This document shows, in pieces, positions 1-6,993 of a stretch of 64,000 nt of DNA; position 1 is the first letter of the stretch, and each line of letters begins with the position of its first letter. A program made the position numbers and the translations under genes. The notes beneath the pieces were generated by a model. The model had not been told where the DNA came from. It saw nothing but the letters and a program-made list of their open reading frames with translations, and ran no database searches. This DNA comes from a virus, in the IMG/VR virus record IMGVR_UViG_3300020190_004843, positions 1 through 64,000 of that record. One strand, given 5' to 3'.

Positions 1-2704
1 TACCGCTAGAGCCTGAGCTACCTGAAGTGCCTGAGCTACCATCAGTTCCTGATGAGCCTGATGAGCCTGATGTTCCTGAACTACCATCAGTTCCTGATGT
101 GCCTGAGCTACCATCAGTTCCTGATGTTCCTGATGATCCACTTGTTCCACTAGATCCTGATGTACCTGATGAACCTGATGTTCCTGAGCTACCATCAGTT
201 CCTGATGAGCCTGATGAGCCTGATGTTCCTGAACTACCATCAGTTCCTGATGTGCCTGAACTACCATCAGTTCCTGATGTTCCTGAAGAACCACTTGTTC
301 CACTAGATCCTGAAGATCCACTCGTACCGCTAGAGCCTGAGCTACCTGAAGTGCCTGAGCTACCATCAGTTCCTGATGAGCCTGATGAGCCTGATGTTCC
401 TGAACTACCATCAGTTCCTGATGTGCCTGAGCTACCATCAGTTCCTGATGTGCCTGAAGAACCACTTGTTCCACTAGATCCTGAAGATCCACTCGTACCG
501 CTAGAGCCTGAGCTACCTGAAGTGCCTGAGCTACCATCAGTTCCTGAAGTACCTGAGCTACCATCAGTTCCTGATGTACCTGAGCTACCTGAAGTACCTG
601 AGCTACCATCAGTTCCTGATGTTCCTGAAGAACCACTTGTTCCACTAGATCCTGATGTACCTGATGAACCTGATGTTCCTGAGCTACCATCAGTTCCTGA
701 TGAGCCTGATGAGCCTGAACTACCATCAGTTCCTGATGTGCCTGAGCTACCATCAGTTCCTGATGTTCCTGAAGAACCACTTGTTCCACTAGATCCTGAA
801 GATCCACTTGTGCCGCTAGATCCTGAACTACCATCAGTTCCTGATGAACCCGAAGAGCCTGAGCTACCATCAGTTCCTGATGAACCCGAAGAGCCTGAGC
901 TACCATCAGTTCCTGATGATCCTGAGCTACCTGAAGTACCTGAGCTACCATCAGTTCCTGATGTTCCTGAGCTACCATCAGTTCCTGATGAGCCTGATGA
1001 GCCTGATGTTCCTGAACTACCTGAAGTACCAGAAGAACCATTTTGATTTACTATGTTAATAGTACCAATCATACCCGCATGATTAGCACATTGATATACT
1101 ATACTGCTTGGAGCATCCGCTGGAACTCTATAAATTATTAAAACACTAGTGTTAGCTTTTCCATTTACAGGATCGTTGTTGGTTGTACCCGGCACAGCTG
1201 ATGTATCACCTGATGATAATCTTAAAGCAAACGGATGACTTGTTGAAACAGCACTTACATTAAAGTAATACAACTGTCCCCTTACTATAGTAAGAGTCGG
1301 AAAGTTACCAGCATATCCACTAATAGTATAATTTGAACCTGCACTAGTTACTGTAAATAATTGACCGCCTTCAATACCACTTGTTCCACTAGATCCTGAA
1401 GATCCACTCGTACCGCTAGAGCCTGAGCTACCTGAGCTACCTGAGCTACCTGAGCTACCTGAGCTACCATCAGTTCCTGATGAGCCTGAGCTACCATCAG
1501 TTCCTGATGTTCCTGAAGAACCACTTGTTCCACTAGATCCTGATGTACCTGATGAACCTGATGTTCCTGAACTACCATCAGTTCCTGATGAACCCGAAGA
1601 GCCTGAGCTACCATCAGTTCCTGATGAACCCGAAGAGCCTGAGCTACCATCAGTTCCTGATGTTCCTGAAGAACCACTTGTTCCACTAGATCCTGATGTA
1701 CCTGATGAACCTGATGTTCCTGAACTACCATCAGTTCCTGATGAACCCGAAGAGCCTGAGCTACCATCAGTTCCTGATGAACCCGAAGAGCCTGAGCTAC
1801 CATCAGTTCCTGATGTTCCTGAAGAACCACTTGTTCCACTAGATCCTGATGTACCTGATGAACCTGATGTTCCTGAACTACCATCAGTTCCTGATGAACC
1901 CGAAGAGCCTGAAGTACCATTAACCCCACTTATACCTGAAGTTCCACTTGTTCCTGATGAACCTGAGCTACCACTTGTTCCTGAATTGATCCCTGTCACC
2001 TGTACGGAGGTTCCATCACTATTATTCAAAGTAAGTGTAGATGTCCCACTATTGTAAGTTCCTCCGGTTACTGTGCCTGTAAACCCTGTAATTGAAACTG
2101 ATGTTCCATCATTATCTGATAAAACTAAAGTTGTAGTCGCAGAAAAATATGTACCACCTGTAATTACGGTGTCGTTCATATTTGCAATTCTCCAACGTGC
2201 ATTTGCTCTAGTAACCCCACCAACACCTTCAATTGTAGATCCTGTCCATACATTTACGAAATTTTGACCTGCAACTGTATTTGTATAACACTGATATCCC
2301 GTTTCTGAGTCTCCAACCAATGAACCCGAAGCTTCCGCAGCATCCCACAATGCGGCGTAGTTGTCTATCTCATATTGATACGTCGTCTCAGCAGAGATGA
2401 CGTATACCATCATACCTAAACGTCTTCTACCACAAGAAATCTCGTCGGTTTCTATGGTCACTGCGTTTGGTGAAGAAAGCGGTGTTCCATATGTGAAATT
2501 AATTGGTATTGTATTTCCTGAATACAAAATTGTACCTGAACTACCATCAGGAATCGTAAATTCGAGGTCCTGATGAGAAAAAACTTCCATGTAGCCTCCA
2601 ATGGAGTACACGCTGAAGTTGGTACCTGTATTGTTATCTAACGTGACGGTATCTGCGCCTTGTAAGATAACTGCTGAAGTGGGATTTCGATACTCAAAGC
2701 TCAT
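1..2704 (-). CDS. Tail fibre with Gly-X-Y repeats and a cupredoxin-like domain (3' end outside window)
   Basis: The frame opens at ATG 2704 and stays open to base 1, giving at least 900 residues, so the C-terminus lies outside the window. Residues 1 to about 235 form a globular head. Then come collagen-like triplets with Gly at every third position (GTS, GSS, GTD), rich in Ser, Thr and Asp and lacking Pro. A globular insert (about residues 443-555) interrupts them, and the triplets resume to the window edge. The insert has the ligand pattern of a type-1 copper cupredoxin: His490 in an HPF context, then Cys539, His542 and Met545 in CANHAGM. I infer an elongated trimeric virion fibre or adhesin. 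It is the first of several fibre/adhesin genes in this block. The Gly-X-Y tract is also open in antisense frames, but only this frame gives regular triplets and a sensible globular start. Confidence 0.85.
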   Translation of the reverse strand, partial: MSFEYRNPTSAVILQGADTVTLDNNTGTNFSVYSIGGYMEVFSHQDLEFTIPDGSSGTILYSGNTIPINFTYGTPLSSPNAVTIETDEISCGRRRLGMMVYVISAETTYQYEIDNYAALWDAAEASGSLVGDSETGYQCYTNTVAGQNFVNVWTGSTIEGVGGVTRANARWRIANMNDTVITGGTYFSATTTLVLSDNDGTSVSITGFTGTVTGGTYNSGTSTLTLNNSDGTSVQVTGINSGTSGSSGSSGTSGTSGISGVNGTSGSSGSSGTDGSSGTSGSSGTSGSSGTSGSSGTSGTDGSSGSSGSSGTDGSSGSSGSSGTDGSSGTSGSSGTSGSSGTSGSSGTSGTDGSSGSSGSSGTDGSSGSSGSSGTDGSSGTSGSSGTSGSSGTSGSSGTSGTDGSSGSSGTDGSSGSSGSSGSSGSSGSSGTSGSSGSSGTSGIEGGQLFTVTSAGSNYTISGYAGNFPTLTIVRGQLYYFNVSAVSTSHPFALRLSSGDTSAVPGTTNNDPVNGKANTSVLIIYRVPADAPSSIVYQCANHAGMIGTINIVNQNGSSGTSGSSGTSGSSGSSGTDGSSGTSGTDGSSGTSGSSGSSGTDGSSGSSGSSGTDGSSGSSGSSGTDGSSGSSGTSGSSGSSGTSGSSGTSGTDGSSGTSGTDGSSGSSGSSGTDGSSGTSGSSGTSGSSGTSGSSGTSGTDGSSGTSGSSGTSGTDGSSGTSGTDGSSGTSGSSGSSGTSGSSGSSGTSGSSGTSGTDGSSGTSGTDGSSGTSGSSGSSGTDGSSGTSGSSGSSGTSGSSGSSGTSGSSGTSGTDGSSGTSGTDGSSGTSGSSGSSGTDGSSGTSGSSGTSGSSGTSGSSGTSGTDGSSGTSGTDGSSGTSGSSGSSGTDGSSGTSGSSGSSG
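2..1039. repeat. Degenerate Gly-X-Y coding repeat, distal block
   Basis: This block is built from variants of the 9- and 12-base modules that encode GSS, GTD and GTS triplets on the minus strand. It is longer and more irregular than the block at 1379-1990 and continues past the left window edge. Confidence 0.8.
1515..1912. repeat. 153-bp tandem repeat inside the fibre gene
   Basis: Two consecutive 153-bp units (1515-1667 and 1668-1820) look base-for-base identical, and a third copy runs to about 1912 before diverging. Each unit is 51 codons, or 17 Gly-X-Y triplets, so copy changes keep both frame and triplet register. The identity points to recent slippage or recombination. Confidence 0.85.
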
Positions 2705-2722
2705 TTTTATTTATTTTTTGTG

Positions 2723-4342
2723 TTATATTAATGTATTACCTTTAAAGTAAATATCGTTAGTTGCGCCATTAAATCTAAATGTTGCATTTGTATATGTTGT
2801 GTATACTCTATACACACCCACAGGGATTGTTGAACCTGTATTTGTTACAGTTAGATTATAGATGGCTGCGGTCATATTGGCTGTTGTTAGTGTGTTAGGA
2901 TCTGACGCATTGTTGAATCCAATCTGCGAGATTCTTTGGCCGTTTGTTGATCCTGTTGGAATAATGAACGTATACCAAGCATTTCCAGGTACTGTAGCCG
3001 CAGAGACTTGGATTGTTTTAAATAAGTAAGCATTGATAACGTTCCCATAATCGTCTGTTCCGCCTCCAGTTGGTTGAGAGTATGCTGTTTGTATGCTAGG
3101 AAAACTTCCACCCCAACCTGAGAATGATATGTAGTTATTCATTTGTGTATTAAAGGTTGCTTGAACTGTAGAAAGAGCAAGACCGTTCGCGAAACCACGG
3201 AATAAACCAGGTGATGATTGAGATAACATCCATGAATTTATTTCTACGTTACCACTTACTGGTTCAATGAATAGGTAGTTGGGTAAAGCAGCATTAGTTG
3301 GTGTTGGAGTATTAGTTGGTGTTGGAGATTCTGTATTGGTAGGTGTTTGTGTTGTTGTTGGAGTATTAGTTTGAGTTGGAGTATTAGTTGGTGTTTCGGT
3401 ATTGGAAGGTGTTGGAGTATTAGTTGGTGTTTCGGTATTGGTAGGTGTTTGTGTTGTTGTTGGAGTATTAGTTAGAGTTGGGGTTGGAGTTGGTGTTTCG
3501 GTATTGCTAGGTGTTGGAGTATTAGTTGGTGTTTCGGTATTGGTAGGTGTTTGTGTTGGTGTTTCGGTATTGCTAGGTGTTGGAGTATTAGTTGGTGTTT
3601 CGGTATTGGTAGGTGTTTGTGTTGGTGTTTCTGTATTGCTAGGTGTTGGAGTATTAGTTGGTGTTTCAGATGGTGTCTGAGTTGGCGTTGTTGTGGTAGT
3701 TGGTGTCTGAGTCGGTGTTTCAGTTGGCGTAGCGGTTAAGGTTGTTGTTGGAGATGGAGTTTGTGTAGAGGTAGCTGCTGGAGTTCCTGTTGGGGTGTTA
3801 CTCGGTGTTACCGATGGTGTTTCAGTGGGTGTCTGAGTCGTTGTTTGTGTTGGTGTATTTGTTGGCGTCTCACTCGGTGTTGCGGAAAGTGTGGTTGTTG
3901 GAGTAGGTGTTGTAGTCGGTGTTTGAGTAGTGGTAGCGCTTGGTGTATTTGTTGGTGTCTCACTTGGTGTTGTAGTCGGTGATGGTGAGGGTGTCGGAGT
4001 TTCAGTCGTACTTGGTGTTGGTGTTGGGCTAGTACCAACTGTAGCAGTTGGAGATGGAGTTAAAGTGGGTGTCGGAGTTGGTGTAGGTGTGGGTGTTACA
4101 CATTCGAAAGTAATAATAACACCGTTGAACATATCTGTTCTCGTCTGAGCTGAGTAAGCTAAAGTTGCTCCTGTGAGACCTATGGGAAAAGAAGAATAAT
4201 ATACATCAAATGGACCTAAAGCATTAGAACTCGAAGCAAGTCGTACTATGTAACTTGTACAACCTGTTACCGTAACTTGTTGTTCTATGGAATTATCACA
4301 GTCTGGGGCATTATTGACAACGAATATCGAGTAAAGACTCAT
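2723..4342 (-). CDS. Mucin-like Thr/Pro-rich tail fibre or adhesin protein
   Basis: This 539-residue protein has three parts. Residues 1-77 are a small globular domain with several cysteines. Residues about 78-350 are an extended Thr-Pro linker ([14 protein letters not shown]-type units), also rich in Ser and Asn. Residues about 355-539 form a beta-rich C-terminal domain that could bind a receptor. I recognise no family. Thr/Pro-rich stretches are typical of rigid stalks and of O-glycosylated mucin-like segments, and three glycosyltransferase-type genes lie near the other end of this window. The start is the ATG at 4342, with a TATTTATA element 13 bases upstream, so this gene probably heads its own transcript. 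It lies 18 bases before the Gly-X-Y fibre gene. Confidence 0.7.
   Translation of the reverse strand: MSLYSIFVVNNAPDCDNSIEQQVTVTGCTSYIVRLASSSNALGPFDVYYSSFPIGLTGATLAYSAQTRTDMFNGVIITFECVTPTPTPTPTPTLTPSPTATVGTSPTPTPSTTETPTPSPSPTTTPSETPTNTPSATTTQTPTTTPTPTTTLSATPSETPTNTPTQTTTQTPTETPSVTPSNTPTGTPAATSTQTPSPTTTLTATPTETPTQTPTTTTTPTQTPSETPTNTPTPSNTETPTQTPTNTETPTNTPTPSNTETPTQTPTNTETPTNTPTPSNTETPTPTPTLTNTPTTTQTPTNTETPTNTPTPSNTETPTNTPTQTNTPTTTQTPTNTESPTPTNTPTPTNAALPNYLFIEPVSGNVEINSWMLSQSSPGLFRGFANGLALSTVQATFNTQMNNYISFSGWGGSFPSIQTAYSQPTGGGTDDYGNVINAYLFKTIQVSAATVPGNAWYTFIIPTGSTNGQRISQIGFNNASDPNTLTTANMTAAIYNLTVTNTGSTIPVGVYRVYTTYTNATFRFNGATNDIYFKGNTLI
3502..3672. repeat. 66-bp tandem repeat coding the Thr/Pro stalk
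   Basis: Near-identical 66-bp units (22 codons) start at 3502, 3568 and 3634. They are part of a longer degenerate Thr/Pro-coding tract of about 3290-4110. The period is a whole number of codons. Confidence 0.7.
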
Positions 4343-4355
4343 CCAAGATTTTTTT

Positions 4356-4363
4356 TATAAATA
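4356..4363 (-). promoter_or_regulatory. TATTTATA element upstream of mucin-like fibre gene
   Basis: The minus strand reads GTATTTATAA, ending 13 bases before the ATG at 4342. It follows an 84-base gap after the preceding gene ends at 4427. Confidence 0.4.
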
Positions 4364-4426
4364 CCCTTTTCCACTAATTTATCATTGATATTATTACAAT
4401 TATTTTTGTTAAGCCATCATCACCTT

Positions 4427-4801
4427 TCAACTTGACTCGGATAAACTCAGTGTGGATACACAGGAAGCTTCAACGGTCGATAGTCCACCTACCTCACATG
4501 ATGAAGTGCTTATTGTAATATCGGTGACACAAGAAACTGTATGTATGGTAATTAGAAACGAACATCCAAATCTGCACTCTAACAATTGGATTCTCTCACA
4601 GCCGTTCGCATCAAGCATTTTGAGAAGTATAGCGGGGGCGGTCGCAAATACTGTTGAGAGTGTCACACCTGTCTCGGGAGGTATGGGATTACCTGAGGTA
4701 ATTGTATAAATTAAAGTTTCATAATTACCATAAATGTCTGATACATACACATTTATTGGGTATGTACCTCCAGTAACCGATGTGATTTCTACTCTTGTCA
4801 T
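4427..4801 (-). CDS. Small beta-rich Cys-containing protein, fibre-associated, unknown
   Basis: This 124-residue protein has no recognised family. Its sequence is Ser/Thr-rich with alternating hydrophobics, which suggests an all-beta fold, and it has six cysteines in the C-terminal half (for example ECRFGC and SSCEVGG). The start at ATG 4801 is preferred because it forms an ATGA overlap with the stop of the SprB-repeat gene. An upstream GTG at 4810 would add only three residues. The tight coupling to that adhesin suggests it is an accessory or tip protein of the same fibre. Function is unknown. Confidence 0.6.
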   Translation of the reverse strand: MTRVEITSVTGGTYPINVYVSDIYGNYETLIYTITSGNPIPPETGVTLSTVFATAPAILLKMLDANGCERIQLLECRFGCSFLITIHTVSCVTDITISTSSCEVGGLSTVEASCVSTLSLSESS

Positions 4802-6993
4802 GACAAACACCTAATATCGTATAATATAATTAGTTCAACTATAACTTCTTCGCAATTTAAAGAACCCTCGGATCTATCGGTTTCGATTGTAATTTCGCTT
4901 GTAAGTTCATTTACTGTCACTTGTCCGATTCCAGGAATTGTTTCAAGTAAAGATTGAACTGTATTATACCATAATGAATCAGGTGGAGCGTCCACCAAAC
5001 TTGTAGACACATAAAAATCTTGATCTAATTCGATTCCTTCGGGTTCTAATTCTACTTTTGCAATAAATGTGGCTGACACAAGTTGGCAGTTTGTTCTTCC
5101 TGTGGTTAATTCGTCAAATCCAGTATTCATGATTTGACCCAAACCTTTTTTTGTTCCCGATACATATGAGAATGTTTGTTCTCCGACCAAGTAAGTTCTG
5201 TAAGACACGTAACTCTTGTTACAGTCTATAATTGCATTTCTTGTTTGACTACATCCCCCTGAATCTATGACTGTAACAGAATAAGTTCCTGCTGTTAAAC
5301 CTGTGGCGGTTATAGACTGAGGATTACCCGATACATTATCTGACCACTCGAATTCGAATGGAGGTACTCCCTCAGATATAAACGTTGTAATTAAACCATC
5401 TGACCCTTGTCCACAAGATGTAGAATATAGGTTGTATATCAAGGGCACACTACCGTTAACAAAAACTTGTTGAACCTGTGTGCATCCATCTGTATCTGTA
5501 ATAGTAATTTGGTGTTGTCCTGATGAGACATTGGTAAATGTTACCGCACTAGCAGTTGTATCAATTATATTTTGAACTCCATCTAAAGAATAGTCAAATG
5601 GAGATGTTCCTCCTGAAGATTTTTCCACTAAAATAATTCCAGTATTTCCTCCACATGTAGTCCCTGTAGTGGTTGCGGTAAAAGTGAAGATATTGTCAGA
5701 CAGTATTGTACTTTCCTCTAAAAAGTAACACCCACTTGAATCCTCGAGAATTATAGAGTATGTTCCTCCTGATAAATCGTTAAATGTTTGTGATGCGGCG
5801 TTAGTTGTTATCGTTTCAGTTGATGAGTCAGGGTAAATCAATGTATATGTAAACGGTGAGGTGCCCCCTATAGCCGTAATTAGTATTGATCCGTCAGCAT
5901 TACTACATGAGCTTTGTTCAATAGTAAGAATTATATCCGATATACCATTCTCTGTTGCCAAATCGATACCCGTACTGAATTTACATAGTGCTGCGTCCGT
6001 AACTAAAAAGTTATAAGATCCAGCAGGCACTCCACTCAGGGTAAATGACTGTGAATAAGATACATCAATTTGTCCCGTTGAGGCTGAATAATAGTATGGT
6101 CCTGTTCCACCGGTTATTGTCATGGTTATTACACCATCTGTGTTCAAGCAAGTTGGGATATTGTCGACGACAAAACTTCCGAGACCTACGGGATCGACTT
6201 GTCCAATTGACTGTTCTTTGATTTTAGAACATCCTGATGAATCTGTTACTTTTACAGAGTAAGTTCCCGCAGTGAGACCTGATATTGTGCTTCCTGTGGA
6301 TCCATCGTTCCAAATATAGCTCCATGGTTGTACACCTGTTTGTCCTGTGATAATCAATTTTCCTGAAGGTTGTCCACATTGGGTGTCGGGTATAATATAA
6401 AAACCAAAATCAACCTCGACTGATGGATTTATAACAAAGGTTTGTGTCTTACCTGTACATCCACCATAATCCACAGCTGCAATATAGTAAGTTCCGGCAG
6501 AGAGATATTGGAAAGTTATCACTTCTAAGTCTGTTGTTGCAGATTGCAATAATTCTCCTTCAAACGTGTATAAAAAGAAAGAAGTCTCAGAGTAATCAGA
6601 TGAATCTTCAGCCGAAACTGTACCATTATTCAGACTACAGGTTGTTGCCGAGACATCGATTATTGTTGCGCAGTTACCCGATGATACTGGTACGTTGACA
6701 GTGAACTCTAAGTTGACAGGAACGGTAGAATCATTTACTCTGAAGGGGTATGTTGCTGCGGATAGATTATTAACTTGTGAGAACGTAAGTTTTGGCGAAA
6801 GTGGGTCAATGTAGTCGTAGTCATACGCTAAATAATCTATTGCCATAATACCCTCTATACTACCAGCATTACTTGGGTAATACCAAGTAACCGTATACGG
6901 TGGTGTTCCACCCGAGAAACCGGCCTCTATGGAACCTGAAGAATTGTTTTGACAATCACCAGTGACAAATAGTATGTAATTAAAATCAGCCAC
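4798..6993 (-). CDS. Adhesin-type fibre protein with SprB-like repeats
   Basis: This 731-residue protein contains about seven or eight repeats of 75-90 residues. They share a GGTxPYxxxW-like opening and a LTAGTYSVxVTDSSGC-like close, which is the signature of SprB/PKD-like repeats in Bacteroidota gliding-motility adhesins. The last 130 residues, after about 600, form a different non-repeat domain. A surface adhesin built from host-type Ig-like modules fits a receptor-binding fibre. The start is a GTG at 6993 that overlaps the end of the upstream gene by 8 bases. No ATG is available before the first conserved strand. It is coupled by ATGA to the downstream small gene. Confidence 0.75.
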   Translation of the reverse strand: MADFNYILFVTGDCQNNSSGSIEAGFSGGTPPYTVTWYYPSNAGSIEGIMAIDYLAYDYDYIDPLSPKLTFSQVNNLSAATYPFRVNDSTVPVNLEFTVNVPVSSGNCATIIDVSATTCSLNNGTVSAEDSSDYSETSFFLYTFEGELLQSATTDLEVITFQYLSAGTYYIAAVDYGGCTGKTQTFVINPSVEVDFGFYIIPDTQCGQPSGKLIITGQTGVQPWSYIWNDGSTGSTISGLTAGTYSVKVTDSSGCSKIKEQSIGQVDPVGLGSFVVDNIPTCLNTDGVITMTITGGTGPYYYSASTGQIDVSYSQSFTLSGVPAGSYNFLVTDAALCKFSTGIDLATENGISDIILTIEQSSCSNADGSILITAIGGTSPFTYTLIYPDSSTETITTNAASQTFNDLSGGTYSIILEDSSGCYFLEESTILSDNIFTFTATTTGTTCGGNTGIILVEKSSGGTSPFDYSLDGVQNIIDTTASAVTFTNVSSGQHQITITDTDGCTQVQQVFVNGSVPLIYNLYSTSCGQGSDGLITTFISEGVPPFEFEWSDNVSGNPQSITATGLTAGTYSVTVIDSGGCSQTRNAIIDCNKSYVSYRTYLVGEQTFSYVSGTKKGLGQIMNTGFDELTTGRTNCQLVSATFIAKVELEPEGIELDQDFYVSTSLVDAPPDSLWYNTVQSLLETIPGIGQVTVNELTSEITIETDRSEGSLNCEEVIVELIILYDIRCLS

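Noticed and set aside
27-1046. Long plus-strand reading frame encoding a Pro/Glu/Asp/Val repeat (339 residues).
   Set aside because: It is the antisense of the Gly-X-Y repeat. The minus frame is continuous with globular domains on both sides, while this one has none.
1348-1929. Minus-strand reading frame rich in Gln, Val and His (193 residues).
   Set aside because: It is a shifted frame of the same repeat without any globular part; the repeat lacks stop codons in several frames.
1-1990. Regularly repeated DNA that could be mistaken for a CRISPR array.
   Set aside because: Repeats are contiguous and coding, multiples of three, with no unique spacers.
3290-4110. Plus-strand reading frames through the Thr/Pro tract (Val/Gly- or Cys/Trp-rich).
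   Set aside because: Antisense shadows of low-complexity codons; only the minus frame has folded ends and a promoter element.
4427-4810. GTG at 4810 as the start of the small Cys-containing protein.
   Set aside because: The ATG at 4801 makes the ATGA overlap used repeatedly in this genome and loses only three residues.
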